Part shown: positions 32,468 to 44,094 of the stretch, piece by piece
How positions within the stretch are numbered: position 1 is the first letter of the stretch
Layout of the letters: every line of letters begins with the position of its first letter
NCBI RefSeq assembly: GCF_900129465.1
Contig: NZ_FSRA01000002.1
Coordinates: forward strand, 1,178,001-1,242,000
Direction of reading: 5' to 3'
DNA: 64,000 bases
Origin: Chitinophaga niabensis
Lineage (GTDB): Bacteria > Bacteroidota > Bacteroidia > Chitinophagales > Chitinophagaceae
The notes under the pieces: generated by a model
Told to the model about the DNA's origin: nothing
Database searches by the model: none
Seen by the model: the letters and a program-made list of their open reading frames with translations, nothing else
Made by a program: the position numbers and the translations under genes

Positions 32468-34892
32468 ACTTGAGCTGTACGGCAATTTCTTCTTTTGTGT
32501 TTACAAAAGTTCTCTTCTGCACCTTACAAACAACAGGAGGCGTAGCCTCTCCCTGCGGGTCGAAACGGGAAATTGGTTGCAGGAAGGCTATTTCACCCGA
32601 CTGCATATTTTCCTGTGTGCTGAATCCATGTAAGATCAGTTGTACGAACCTGAATTTTGAAAGGGATTGCCCTGTTGGGCTTTCCAGCAGCAGCTTGTTT
32701 GCTGATGGATCATAAGTAATGGCACGTTTGTAAAAGGCGCCTTTTTCATAAGCATAACTTTCTCCATCATCTTCATAATAAACGAATTTATTTTTCACTG
32801 CACCTTTGTAAACGTGCAGGAATAAAGTATCTGTGGGTTTATCCGCCGTTGTTTGGATCAGGGACTGCATGGGGATGATACTGCTTTCTTTCACAAATAC
32901 CGGCAACTGCTGCATGGACAGGGTGAATATTTTTTCTTTACCACCACCTTCTATGCTATCGTTATAAAAATTATACCACTTACCCTGCGGGAAATATACC
33001 GGCGCATAGGTTTGTTTGCTTTCATATGGTGCAATGAGGAAGGAAGGCCCAAAGCAGTATTCATTTTGAAAGCGGGTATCATATACATTAGCATCATGTG
33101 TATTGTCTAATGCCAGCGTACGCATGATCGGCAATCCGGAAACGGATGCTTCATAAAAATTCGAATAGAGATAAGGCAGTAACTTATAACGCAGGTTGAT
33201 ATAATTGCGTGCTATCTCCAGCACTTCTTCTCCGAAAGCCCATGGCTCCGCGGATTTAGTATTAATGCCTGTGTGACTACGGAAATATGGAATGAAAGCA
33301 CCGATCTGGATCCAACGTGCATACAGGCTGGGGGAACCATTTCCTGTGAAACCACCAATGTCCATACCGGAAAAAGGAACGCCGCTCAGGCCAAGACTGT
33401 TCATTAAGCGAACCCCCAATAACATGTGATCTTCTTCTGCACGATTGTCGCCAGTCCAGATAGCAGAGTAACGTTGCAGGCCTGCATAACCTGCGCGGGT
33501 AAGGATGAAAGGCCGTTTATCAGGCAAGGCTGCACGATAACCTTCATAGCTGGCGCGGATCATTTCCAATCCGTAAACATTGTGTGCCTGTTGATGGGTA
33601 ACGGGGTTTCCTTCAAAATCGAAGATCACATTGTCCGGCATGTTCTGGCCCCAGGTGGCAATTTCATTCATATCATTCCATAATCCGGAAACACCGCTTT
33701 GGGCATAATGGTTAACCTGTTCTTTCCACCATGCCCTGCCTTTTGAACTGGTGAAGTCCGGAAAGTGGCACCAGCCGGGCCATACCTGGCCCGTGTAATT
33801 CTGGCCATCACTGTATTTGATAAATATATCTGATTGTAATCCACTTTCGTAGGCATGATATCCTTTTTCTACTTTAATACCCGGATCTACGATCACCGTG
33901 GTTTTGAAACCTAGTTTGTTTAGTTTTTCGTTCATACTTCCGGGATCGGGGAAGCGGGATTTGTTCCAGGTGAAAAGTTTGTAGGCATCCATATGATGAA
34001 TGTCCAGCGTAATACCATCTGCGGGGATCTCTTTCTCCCGGAGAGTTTGGGCAATGCGCATCACCTCAGCCTCCGGGTAATAACTATAACGGTTCTGCTG
34101 ATAACCAAGGCTCCATAGGGGTGGCAGCGTGATGCGGCCTGTTAGTTGTGTATAAGATGTAATGATATCTGCCACCCGCTGATGGAAAATGAAGTAGTAA
34201 TTCATTTCACCACCATTGGCGTTGAAAGAAGAGAACCGGTTATTACTGGCGCCGAAGTTGAAATTGCTGCGGTAACTATTATCGAAAAAGATGCCGTAGT
34301 TAAGACCATGATGCACCCCGATATAAAAAGGGATGGTAGCATAGATCGGGTCCTGGTTTATGGTGTAACCAAATGCGTCTGTATTCCAGTTGGTGTAGGA
34401 GCTGCCTTTGCGATCGAGATTTCCTGTCTTTTCCCCAAGGCCGATAAAACGTTCTCCTTCCTGCATGGTTTTGTAAGTAGTAACTTCTTCGCCGATCCAT
34501 GAAGTACCGAGCCCGGGTTCATCTTTGTTTATTGTTTTTCCGTCCGGCGTTATGAATCTGATGCCGAAAGGGTTTTTGCTCACTATGGCGGTGAGCGAAT
34601 CCGTTTCCAGCTTTATTTCATCTGCGTTCTGCGAGATGCAGGGTTTAAAAACAAGGGGGCTGCTGATCACTGCATAGGAGAAATCTTTAGCCAGTGGTTG
34701 TTTGTCTATCCTTACGCGGATAACAGAAGGGCTGTAAGCAGTAATGATAGCAAAGCCGTTCTGTGTGGTGATCCTTATTTCCTGCGGCTGTATGTTTACG
34801 GCAGTTACTTTGCCGCTATGCTTTACCAACTGTGCATTTGTGGCCAGTGAAAAAGAACAAAGAAAAAAAACGATTCTAAATACCATGATCAT
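32466..34892 (-). CDS. GH31 family alpha-glucosidase-type glycoside hydrolase, exported
   Basis: The start at 34892 (MIMVFRIVFFLCSFSLATNAQ) makes a signal peptide and gives 808 residues; the upstream Met at 34928 lies inside a hairpin loop and is unlikely. GH31 marks: DIHHMDAYKLFTWN, the nucleophile Asp in LWNDMNE, the acid/base Asp in WTGDNRAEEDH, and GMDIGGFTGN, RSHTG. By family it cleaves alpha-linked glucose or xylose. It is the third gene of a SusC-SusD-GH31 locus, which suggests an alpha-glucan or similar alpha-glycoside as the substrate. Confidence 0.92.
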   Translation of the reverse strand: MIMVFRIVFFLCSFSLATNAQLVKHSGKVTAVNIQPQEIRITTQNGFAIITAYSPSVIRVRIDKQPLAKDFSYAVISSPLVFKPCISQNADEIKLETDSLTAIVSKNPFGIRFITPDGKTINKDEPGLGTSWIGEEVTTYKTMQEGERFIGLGEKTGNLDRKGSSYTNWNTDAFGYTINQDPIYATIPFYIGVHHGLNYGIFFDNSYRSNFNFGASNNRFSSFNANGGEMNYYFIFHQRVADIITSYTQLTGRITLPPLWSLGYQQNRYSYYPEAEVMRIAQTLREKEIPADGITLDIHHMDAYKLFTWNKSRFPDPGSMNEKLNKLGFKTTVIVDPGIKVEKGYHAYESGLQSDIFIKYSDGQNYTGQVWPGWCHFPDFTSSKGRAWWKEQVNHYAQSGVSGLWNDMNEIATWGQNMPDNVIFDFEGNPVTHQQAHNVYGLEMIRASYEGYRAALPDKRPFILTRAGYAGLQRYSAIWTGDNRAEEDHMLLGVRLMNSLGLSGVPFSGMDIGGFTGNGSPSLYARWIQIGAFIPYFRSHTGINTKSAEPWAFGEEVLEIARNYINLRYKLLPYLYSNFYEASVSGLPIMRTLALDNTHDANVYDTRFQNEYCFGPSFLIAPYESKQTYAPVYFPQGKWYNFYNDSIEGGGKEKIFTLSMQQLPVFVKESSIIPMQSLIQTTADKPTDTLFLHVYKGAVKNKFVYYEDDGESYAYEKGAFYKRAITYDPSANKLLLESPTGQSLSKFRFVQLILHGFSTQENMQSGEIAFLQPISRFDPQGEATPPVVCKVQKRTFVNTKEEIAVQLK

Positions 34893-34912
34893 CTTTTTAT
34901 GACACAATAAGG

Positions 34913-34949
34913 ATCCATCAGGGGGCATGTTATGTGCCCCCTGATGGAT
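34913..34949 (-). other. Long intercistronic hairpin between susD and GH31
   Basis: A perfect 15-bp stem (34913-34927 with 34935-34949, CCATCAGGGGGCA core) and a 7-nt loop. On the minus strand it lies 24 bp after the SusD stop and 21 bp before the GH31 start. There is no good T tract, so it is more likely a partial terminator or mRNA stabiliser setting the SusCD-to-enzyme ratio. Confidence 0.75.
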
Positions 34950-34972
34950 GGTTTGCTTTGATAAGCAAATCC

Positions 34973-36523
34973 TTAATAACCGGGATTCTGTGAAAGATTG
35001 GGGTTAACAGCCAGATCGTTTACTGGTATGGGGAACAGCAGGTTCTTAGGGTCATCAGCCGGTTTCAACTGCCAGAGGGCTAAATATTTGTTGAACCGGA
35101 TGAGATCGTGCCTGCGCCATCCTTCCCAATAGAATTCGCGGCCACGTTCATCGAGCATCACATTCAGATCAACAGTTCCGAGTGGCGTAGCTTTACGTTT
35201 CACGCGAAGATCATTTACGATCAGCAATGCACCGGCCGGATCATTGGTGCGGAGCATGGCTTCTGCTTTCATTAACAGTACATCTGCATATCTCAGGAAC
35301 ACATAATCATTGTTTCCGTTGTTGCTGTTGGAGCCGCCGGGAGTGATCATATCCGGTGGATATTTTACTACACGGATGCCTTTCACTTCAAGGTCATTGC
35401 CGGATTCTGACAGGGCCAGCTCACGCGTAAAGATGAGGTTGTTGCCGTTACGGTCTTTCAGCGCGACGCCATCTTTGTTGTACTGCTGGCCTACAAGGAA
35501 TCCGACATTTGTACCGGTGAGGTTTGTAACACCAGTGTAGGGGCCACCCCGGCGGGAGTCCACAGCTTCAAACTTATCATAGAAATCAGACACCGTTGCA
35601 AAACCGTTCCATCCACCGGGTGTTTGGTAGTAATGCAAAGTAGGTGCCCAATGGCAGAATGCGGCGTTACCAGGCCTTACAGTACTAAGGCCGGGGCCGT
35701 TTTCCTGCGTGAAGATATTTTCGGTAGACAGTACATTATTGTTCTGCGTAAAGTTGTCGAAGTAATTGGTGGCGAGGGTGTACCTGCCGCTGGAGATGAT
35801 AGTATTGGCGAGGGTGATCACCTGCTGCATGTCTGCTGCTGCAAATGTGGGAGCTGCGGGATTTGCGAAGGCACCCTTTTGCAGGTAACATTTCATCAGC
35901 AATGTTCTTGCCGCATCTTTAGATGCTACAAACGCAGGTACAGTAGCAGAATGTTCCGGCAGGTCGTTGATGATGGCGGTAAGTTCAGAGATGATAAAAT
36001 CTGATGCTGCAGCACCTTTCAATACTTTAGGAGCTATGAGGAGATTATCACCCGGTTCGCGGAAAGGTACCTGGCCCCATCCATCCAGTACAGAGTACAT
36101 GGACAATGCACGGAGGAAACGGGCTTCCGCAGCCTGGCGCGCATTGGGGTTAAAGTTCAATACATTGGTGGCGCTGAACTGCAACAATAATAAGTTACTG
36201 AATGCGGCGCCGATGGTACCGTGTTCTGCATTCCAGGTATGTGTTTTCAGGGAACGCCATGCGCCATTATCGTCCCAGTCGCCACCACGTGTTGGGGCAA
36301 CTGCTTCATCGGAAGGCATTTCCTGTAAAGCCCAGAAGTTAGATTGGTCCTGGTAAGGAAGTTGTAAGGCATCGTATGCGCTTTTCAGCAGAGAGGATAC
36401 CTGTATCACAGAGTCCGCCTGGCGTTTGGTGATCGTGGAACCGAGTTTTTCATCCAGCTTGGTGCAGGAAGCAAAGCCATATCCTGCCAGTAATAAACAA
36501 GCAATTTTTTTATATAGATGCAT
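34973..36523 (-). CDS. SusD/RagB-family glycan-binding outer-membrane lipoprotein
   Basis: The 516-residue protein has a lipoprotein signal (MHLYKKIACLLLAGYGFASC, lipobox Cys at 20) and the SusD-type helical fold: ARFLRALSMYSVLDGWGQVPF near the middle, a C-terminal block with YADVLLMKAEAMLR and RGREFYWEGWRRHDLIRF, and the ending NPNLSQNPGY. It caps the SusC porin at the cell surface and binds glycan. It lies 20 bp downstream of the SusC gene. Confidence 0.95.
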   Translation of the reverse strand: MHLYKKIACLLLAGYGFASCTKLDEKLGSTITKRQADSVIQVSSLLKSAYDALQLPYQDQSNFWALQEMPSDEAVAPTRGGDWDDNGAWRSLKTHTWNAEHGTIGAAFSNLLLLQFSATNVLNFNPNARQAAEARFLRALSMYSVLDGWGQVPFREPGDNLLIAPKVLKGAAASDFIISELTAIINDLPEHSATVPAFVASKDAARTLLMKCYLQKGAFANPAAPTFAAADMQQVITLANTIISSGRYTLATNYFDNFTQNNNVLSTENIFTQENGPGLSTVRPGNAAFCHWAPTLHYYQTPGGWNGFATVSDFYDKFEAVDSRRGGPYTGVTNLTGTNVGFLVGQQYNKDGVALKDRNGNNLIFTRELALSESGNDLEVKGIRVVKYPPDMITPGGSNSNNGNNDYVFLRYADVLLMKAEAMLRTNDPAGALLIVNDLRVKRKATPLGTVDLNVMLDERGREFYWEGWRRHDLIRFNKYLALWQLKPADDPKNLLFPIPVNDLAVNPNLSQNPGY

Positions 36524-36543
36524 GATCGTAGTTTTTAAAGTGA

Positions 36544-39495
36544 TTAAAGGGAAAGATTGATACCGAAGATTACGTTCCTCGCAGTAGGGTATGGAGAATA
36601 CTCAATACCGAAGGACGTAACACCGTTTACATTCTTATCTGTATTCACTTCAGGATCAAAGCCACTGTATTTAGTGATCACAAAAAGGTTTTGACCGGTG
36701 AGATAAAGCGAAACGTTTTTGAAGGATTTGCCAACATTACCCAGGGAATAACTGAGGGTAGCATTGGTGAGTTTCATGAAGTTGCCATTTTCCAGGTAGC
36801 GGGTGGAAGTGGTGATGGGGTTAGATCTGCTTTCTTTTAATGATAACAGTTCTAACGCCACGTTCCTGGAACCAAGGTTAGTGATCGGCAATACTGTATT
36901 GGCGGTGTTGTTATATACTTTGTGGCCGAAGGCGCCATTCATATTTACAGAAAGGAACCATTTCTTATAACCAAATTCTGTAGTGAGTCCCAGCATTTGT
37001 TTGGGATTGGGGTCGCCGGAATAGTAGAAAGAGTTGCCATTGTCTTCAAAAATACTGAGACCATCTTTATCCAGCCCTTTGAATTTGCGTACGTAAAATA
37101 CGTTTAGTGGCTGGCCATTGGCGAAACGTTGTACCGTTGCACCACTCACACCTTGTCCGCTGATAGAGCCCGTGAGTACATTGGGTCCTGTATAGTTCTT
37201 CAATTCATTTTTAATGAAAGTGACATTTGCTCCCAGCATCCAGGAGAAATCCTTTCCACGTATAATTTCTCCTCTCAGTGCAACTTCTACACCCTTGTTG
37301 ATCACTTCTCCCGGAAGGTTCACCCATGTATTGGATGCCGGAGCAGGTGCAATGGCAGGGAAGTTGAACAGGAGGTTGGAGGTGTTCTTGTTAAAGTAAT
37401 CCACGTTACCGCTGAGCCTGTTATCCAGCAGGGAGAAGTCCACACCAATATTCAGTTGCTTGGAGCTTTCCCATTTCAGGTCGGGGTTGGCCACATTCAT
37501 CAAACCGGCAGCACCAGCTGAACGGAGATCATATTGTTCCTGTGCCGCACCGGCAGGGAATTCCTGGTTACCCGTCTGGCCCCATCCTGCGCGTAAAGCA
37601 AGGTTCTGTACAAAGCTGTTGCCTTTCAGGAAATCTTCTTCACTTACATTCCATTTCGCGGCGAAGGAAGGGAAATAACCATAGCGGTTGTTCTTCCCGA
37701 ATTTGTTGGAACCGTCAGCCCTTAAAGTAGCCGTGAGCAGATATTTCTCTTTCAGATTTACCGTTACCCTGCCGAAGATAGATTGCAGTTCAGAGCTGGG
37801 GTTTTCATAAGAAGACATAAATGTATTAGACTGTGCGGCATTTTGCAGGATGCTGGTATAAGGTACCGCGTCCGTTGAAAAACCACTTGCGCCCAGGTCT
37901 GCTCCTTTGAAATTGAAATCCTGGTATTCGTAACCTACAACTGCATTCAGGTTGAGTGTAGAAGAGATCTTTTTGTTGTAGCTAAGGGTGTGGGTAAATA
38001 ATTTTGTGGTGAGTTCCGCATTGCCATAATAGGCGATCCCGAGGTCTTTAATTCCCTGGATGTTGATAAACGAAGCGATCTGCGCGCGGCGGATACCAGT
38101 CTGGCGATTCACAGAGAAGAGAAAACGGTATTCCAGGTCGTCCGTGATCTTATAGTAAGGAGAAATGCTACCGAGGATGTAAGAGATATCCGCTTTATCT
38201 TCCCATGCTTCAGACATGGCCAGCGGATTGATCGGAGAGTTATCTCCTTGCATGATATTCAGGGAGCCGTCTGGTTTTCTTAGGTTGCGGGTGGGGTTCC
38301 ATTGTAAAGCCTGGCCAACCAGGCTTCCCAGGTAACCGGCGTTATTGGAAATAGGTGCCAGTTGTTCGGTGGTATGAGAAGCCATTACGTTGAAATCCAA
38401 TCCTAATTTTTTAGACTCCAGGAATTTATATTGCCCGGTGATGTTACCGGTATATTTTTTCATACCTGTTTTGCGGATGATACCTTCCTGGTTCATGAGA
38501 CCAAAAGAAGCGCGGTACTTGCCGGTTTCGTTTCCACCGCTAACACCCACATTGAAGTTTTGCGTGAGCCCTTTGCGCAGGATAGCATCCATGGCATCAG
38601 CACTTCCTCCTTCATCTCCTCCACTCAGGTTATATTGTTGCAGGGCTGCTTTGTATTGACCGGCGTCCAGCACTTTCAGTTTTTTCATGATACTGCTTAT
38701 ACCGACAGAATAACCGAAATCCAGTTTAGCCGGCCCCGTTTGTCCTTTTTTGGTAGTGATCATAATCACCCCGTTAGAACCGCGGGAACCATAAATGGCG
38801 GTAGCCGATGCATCTTTCAGTACTTCCATGGAAGCAATGTCGAAAGCGTTCACAAAGTTCAGCGGGTTAGCATCAGGTGAGGTACCTAAAGTGGTATTGA
38901 CGCCTGGGCGGGCAATTCGTCCATCCAGGGGAACTCCGTCGATCACATAGAGCGGTTGGTTACCGGACCTTACAGAAGAGACACCACGTATGCGAACAGT
39001 GGTTGCAGCACCGGGGGCTCCACTGTTGTTCACCACCATGAGGCCGGCAACTTTACCCTGGATCAGTTGGTCCGGGGCATTGGTGATACCCCTGTTAAAG
39101 TCCTTTGCTTTAAGAGAGGCCACGGCACCGGTGAGGTCTTTCTTTCGTGCTATACCGTAACCTACTACCACTACATCTGCGAGGGTAGTATTATCCAGTT
39201 GAAGCGTAATGTCGAATTCGGTTTTTGTGCCGATGGGTACTTCCTGTTTCAGGTAACCGATAAAGGAAATGATGAGGGTTGTGGCTGAAGCAGGTACGGA
39301 GAGTTTAAAAGCGCCATTACCATCAGTTACGGTACCAGAGTTAGTGCCTTTTATCTGGATGTTGGCACCTGGAATGGCAGCGCCCTGGGCGTCCCGGATA
39401 TTTCCGGTTAAGGCTTTTGTCTGGGCTAAAGCTCCTGTGGCAAGAAATAGGAGTGGGAAGAACAGAAGCGCTTTGAGTAGTCGCATTTTGGTCAT
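36544..39495 (-). CDS. SusC/RagA-family TonB-dependent outer-membrane transporter
   Basis: The 983-residue protein starts with a signal peptide ending near GALAQ, then a carboxypeptidase-like regulatory domain (GNIRDAQGAAIPGANIQIKG), the TonB-box-like stretch DVVVVGYG, a plug (VRIRGVSSVRSGNQPLYVIDGVPL, VLKDASATAIYGSRGSNGV) and a 22-strand barrel. It has no STN domain, so unlike the second SusC in this window it is not an anti-sigma signalling transducer. The probable regulator is the DUF6377 protein upstream. The 238-bp gap before it (39496-39733) holds the promoter; I see no gene there. Confidence 0.96.
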   Translation of the reverse strand: MTKMRLLKALLFFPLLFLATGALAQTKALTGNIRDAQGAAIPGANIQIKGTNSGTVTDGNGAFKLSVPASATTLIISFIGYLKQEVPIGTKTEFDITLQLDNTTLADVVVVGYGIARKKDLTGAVASLKAKDFNRGITNAPDQLIQGKVAGLMVVNNSGAPGAATTVRIRGVSSVRSGNQPLYVIDGVPLDGRIARPGVNTTLGTSPDANPLNFVNAFDIASMEVLKDASATAIYGSRGSNGVIMITTKKGQTGPAKLDFGYSVGISSIMKKLKVLDAGQYKAALQQYNLSGGDEGGSADAMDAILRKGLTQNFNVGVSGGNETGKYRASFGLMNQEGIIRKTGMKKYTGNITGQYKFLESKKLGLDFNVMASHTTEQLAPISNNAGYLGSLVGQALQWNPTRNLRKPDGSLNIMQGDNSPINPLAMSEAWEDKADISYILGSISPYYKITDDLEYRFLFSVNRQTGIRRAQIASFINIQGIKDLGIAYYGNAELTTKLFTHTLSYNKKISSTLNLNAVVGYEYQDFNFKGADLGASGFSTDAVPYTSILQNAAQSNTFMSSYENPSSELQSIFGRVTVNLKEKYLLTATLRADGSNKFGKNNRYGYFPSFAAKWNVSEEDFLKGNSFVQNLALRAGWGQTGNQEFPAGAAQEQYDLRSAGAAGLMNVANPDLKWESSKQLNIGVDFSLLDNRLSGNVDYFNKNTSNLLFNFPAIAPAPASNTWVNLPGEVINKGVEVALRGEIIRGKDFSWMLGANVTFIKNELKNYTGPNVLTGSISGQGVSGATVQRFANGQPLNVFYVRKFKGLDKDGLSIFEDNGNSFYYSGDPNPKQMLGLTTEFGYKKWFLSVNMNGAFGHKVYNNTANTVLPITNLGSRNVALELLSLKESRSNPITTSTRYLENGNFMKLTNATLSYSLGNVGKSFKNVSLYLTGQNLFVITKYSGFDPEVNTDKNVNGVTSFGIEYSPYPTARNVIFGINLSL

Positions 39496-39733
39496 AACGT
39501 AGTGTTTAAAAGAGTTACTAGGATGTGTACAGGAAACCCGGTGGAATTATGCTTTCTGTACGTGGAATGAATTTTTGGTTGAAATCAATTCAAAGTAAGG
39601 GGGTCTGTCTTCAGTGGCCAATTAGTATGGGCGGAGTATAGAAATTAAAGGGGGATCAAGATGGGTTGGCTCTCCTAATGATTTGATTATTAGCGCTTTG
39701 ATAATATATATAAATTAGTGTAATATCGATGAT

Positions 39734-41701
<1,968 letters not shown>

Positions 41702-41711
41702 CAGAAAGTAT

Positions 41712-41740
41712 AAAGGCTTGCAGAAATGCAGGCCTTTTTT
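41712..41740 (+). terminator. Terminator of tRNA-Asn
   Basis: Stem AAAGGC-TTGCA pairing with TGCA-GGCCTTT around a GAAA-like loop, followed by six T residues. Confidence 0.85.
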
Positions 41741-41794
41741 ATTTTAGTTTGTTCGGCATTGAGGATAGTAGGAAATAAAGCCACCTCCTTTTTT

Positions 41795-42193
41795 TCAAGC
41801 GTGGATTTCCAGGAACTGGTTAAAGAGCTTTGCAACACCAGCTTGAACGAGTAATTGCTTGTTAGCCTCGATGAGGTGTAATACCTGGGATTTAATGCTC
41901 GGGTTTTGCTCCCAGAATGGTGCTTTTATCTTTAAAACGACTTCTAATAGATCTCCTTCGTAAAGATCGGCTTCCATTAATACATCTTTCTTTAACATCT
42001 CTAATACTAAAGGCATTAAGAACTTTATGCCTAATTGCTGACTAATGAGCGTTCTCATCTGCTCAGCCGTCAGATTACCTATGGGTATTCTTCTGTAGCG
42101 ATAACAACGTTCAACAAGTCCTGTGGGAAACGCTATATCTTTCCAGTAATCATTTTCAAGTTGTTCAATTGATTTATTAAGTGTCATATTCAT
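41795..42193 (-). CDS. CdiI-like contact-dependent inhibition immunity protein, orphan
   Basis: The 132-residue protein has the CdiI_2-type pattern: IEQLENDYWKDIAFPTGLVERCYRYRRIPIGNLTAEQMRTLISQQLGIKFLMPLVLEML, then EADLYEGDLLEVVLKI and a helical C-terminus. Proteins of this family protect against the toxin tip of a CdiA or similar polymorphic toxin. No toxin gene lies next to it. Upstream in the same direction is a decayed ORF (42190-42475) whose end overlaps this start. It is just beyond tRNA-Asn, so it may be a relic of an integrated element. Confidence 0.78.
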   Translation of the reverse strand: MNMTLNKSIEQLENDYWKDIAFPTGLVERCYRYRRIPIGNLTAEQMRTLISQQLGIKFLMPLVLEMLKKDVLMEADLYEGDLLEVVLKIKAPFWEQNPSIKSQVLHLIEANKQLLVQAGVAKLFNQFLEIHA

Positions 42194-42475
42194 CTATAAA
42201 AGGTACTTCCTTCAGGCCAATTTTTCCAATTAGCATTTGCTCTTTGTTCAGTTTGTATAATGATACATCGCTTGTTGAGATAACCATTACTAGTTGTTGG
42301 AATATTTTTCGCTTCAATCGATTTTTCGCGGATGGCAAAGTTGGGATGATGCCATTCTCTTATTTGTCTTTATTACCGGCTAGTCAACCGGAATTTTTTC
42401 CGCAATCCAATTAGCAATTTTATCTGGATATTCTAATATGATGCCTTTAGCATAATAATGTTGCAGGATCTCCAA
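42190..42475 (-). pseudogene. Decayed ORF upstream of the immunity gene
   Basis: Two protein-like fragments lie on the minus strand in different frames. One (42475 to 42380, from a TTG) reads LEILQHYYAKGIILEYPDK and ends at TAG. The other (42369 to 42190) contains REWHHPNFAIREKS and ends at a TGA overlapping the ATG of the immunity gene. A frameshift and stops separate them. It looks like a small gene, about 95 codons, that has decayed. I do not recognise the family; a toxin or antitoxin-like partner is possible but unproven. Confidence 0.4.
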
Positions 42476-42521
42476 TTATTTCTCAACTTTACCTAATCCT
42501 TATACCTCCAAAAACAAAGTT

Positions 42522-42983
42522 ATGCTACACGCAGTAGATGCTCCAATGCCCCCCGAAGGCCCCAATAACTGGAGCAATGAAACAAAAGAAAAACATGCGG
42601 ATACCATCCGCAAAATGAATGAGCACGAAAATGAACTGCTCAACATGCGCTTTTCCTGGTTTACCACCCTGCAAGGACTACTTTTCGCCAGTCTTGGTTT
42701 TGTATGGAAAGACAGCCCCCTGTTTGTGATGATCATCATCAGTATTATGGGGATCACTGTTGCACTTTCATTCCTGTCAGCCATCAAATTGACCCGCGCG
42801 GCATATAACAACCTTAGCCAGTGGTGGGATAAACATTTATCCGATTACGATGGCCCTCCACTGAAGGCCCTGCAGCTCAATAGTAAGATGACTTTCATCC
42901 GGTTCTTCCGTCCATGGCGGATAATGCCCTGGATCTTTATTTCGGCCTGGGCGATCCTGCTTATTTATAGGATAGCTGCATAG
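42522..42983 (+). CDS. Small membrane protein of unknown function
   Basis: The 153-residue protein has a hydrophilic N-terminus (1-45, with KEKHADTIRKMNEHENELLNMR), two adjacent hydrophobic helices (about 48-62 and 68-90), a charged loop and a third helix near the C-terminus (PWIFISAWAILLIYRI). The NMRFSWFTTLQGLLFASLG stretch resembles a motif seen in several small membrane proteins of accessory regions. I cannot name a family. It converges on the reductase gene with a 19-bp overlap. Confidence 0.7.
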   Translation: MLHAVDAPMPPEGPNNWSNETKEKHADTIRKMNEHENELLNMRFSWFTTLQGLLFASLGFVWKDSPLFVMIIISIMGITVALSFLSAIKLTRAAYNNLSQWWDKHLSDYDGPPLKALQLNSKMTFIRFFRPWRIMPWIFISAWAILLIYRIAA

Positions 42984-43549
42984 ACCAGTACCACCATCCC
43001 CTTGCCGTAAGATCTGGCCGAAATAAGCGTCAGGTCCTGTCTGCCATTGAAGATAGGCACACCACTTCCAAGTATGGTAGGGTTGATAATGAGGTGATAT
43101 TCATCAATGAGCCTTTCTTTGATCAATGCGGAAACAAAGCTTGCCCCTCCATAAACGATAATATCTTTCCCGCCTTGGGCTTTCAGTTTATTAACTTCTG
43201 TAACCAGGTCACCTTTAGCGAGTTCTGTGTTATTCCAGATAGATCTTTCAAGCTTTTGAGTAACAACTATTTTACGTGCATTGTTAATGTTCCTTGCAAA
43301 AGCAGACTGGGGGTTGGTTGTATTAACTGCCATATCAGCCCAGTGATCAATAAACCCTTCCTCCGCCATTTTCCTGCTGAGCAATACACAATCTATAGAA
43401 GCCGTCAAACTGGTATGGTATTCCTGCAGATCCTTATCCCAGGCCCAGTTCTCACCAAAGTCCCATACCATCCAGTCGGACGACTTGCCCTTGGCAGAGG
43501 AAACAAACCCATCTACTGAAAGCTGCATTTGTAATTTTAGTCTTTTCAT
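42965..43549 (-). CDS. RibD C-terminal/dihydrofolate reductase family protein
   Basis: From the ATG at 43547-43549 (MKRLKLQMQLSVDGFVSS) the product is 194 residues. It has the DHFR-like fold: a first strand with SVDGF, the middle VLLSRKMAEEGFIDHWADM, GGKDIIVYGGASFVSALIKERLIDEYHLIINPTILGSG and the closing strand VLVYAAIL. Family members bind NADPH, but their substrate is unknown. The gene at 45186 is a paralogue, and an AraC regulator lies between. The DoxX-family pseudogene immediately upstream suggests an earlier longer operon. Confidence 0.88.
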   Translation of the reverse strand: MKRLKLQMQLSVDGFVSSAKGKSSDWMVWDFGENWAWDKDLQEYHTSLTASIDCVLLSRKMAEEGFIDHWADMAVNTTNPQSAFARNINNARKIVVTQKLERSIWNNTELAKGDLVTEVNKLKAQGGKDIIVYGGASFVSALIKERLIDEYHLIINPTILGSGVPIFNGRQDLTLISARSYGKGMVVLVYAAIL

Positions 43550-43605
43550 TGTTTTTAAAACAAAGATATTGGCATATTCACACCCTTGAGAGGGCGTTTC
43601 CGACA

Positions 43606-43990
43606 TTATAGCGGGCTGTTTATGCCATAAGAAGCAGGGTGTAATTTCTTAGACATAGTGTAAGTCACAGTTATCATCACAAATGCTACGACAGCATCTA
43701 TTACGTCGAGAGGTTCAGCACACTTAATTTAGAGAAAAAGGCGAAGGCGATGTCAAAGAATATCCCTGCAAATACCCATTCCTTTAACCTCAGTAGCTAA
43801 AAGGACAACAATGCCTGAAAGCTTAGCCCCCAAGAATATAAATGAAGTTCGGAGAATGACCCAATGCATAGTGATTTCCCAAGCGATGGGATTTCTTGTT
43901 AATTCCAAAAAAGCCGCTGGTGCCAATCTATCATGAGGTTAATACTGCGCCTGTCCAATAGATTGCTTTTGTGGTCTTAAGTTCATGATT
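43606..43990 (-). pseudogene. DoxX-family membrane protein, frameshifted
   Basis: Minus-strand translation gives DoxX-like pieces in different frames. The start has LKTTKAIYWTGAVLTS near 43985-43937. The middle contains FLGAKLSGIVVLLATE. Then LKEWVFAGIFFDIAFAFFSK and DVIDAVVAFVMITVTYT follow, and KKLHPASYGINSPL ends at 43606. These match the usual order of DoxX-like small membrane proteins (about 120 residues, four helices), but stops and frame changes break the reading frame in at least two places. The remaining bases up to the AraC gene hold no other gene. Confidence 0.75.
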
Positions 43991-44023
43991 GCTTGTTTTA
44001 AATCAAAGGTGTTTAAAACAAGC
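43991..44023. repeat. Perfect 12-bp inverted repeat upstream of the DoxX pseudogene
   Basis: GCTTGTTTTAAA (43991-44002) and TTTAAAACAAGC (44012-44023) are separated by 9 bp. No T tract follows on either strand, so it may be an operator for the neighbouring AraC-type regulator rather than a terminator. Confidence 0.6.
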
Positions 44024-44094
44024 AGGCGGGGGAGCGGTTTCCGATAAAGCGGACAGATTGAAAGATGACGTATACAATTACGAAGGCAGTTCAT

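Noticed and set aside
34926..34928. Upstream ATG as the start of the GH31 gene
   Set aside because: It lies in the loop of a 15-bp hairpin and would put a charged stretch before the signal peptide; the ATG at 34892 gives a normal signal sequence.
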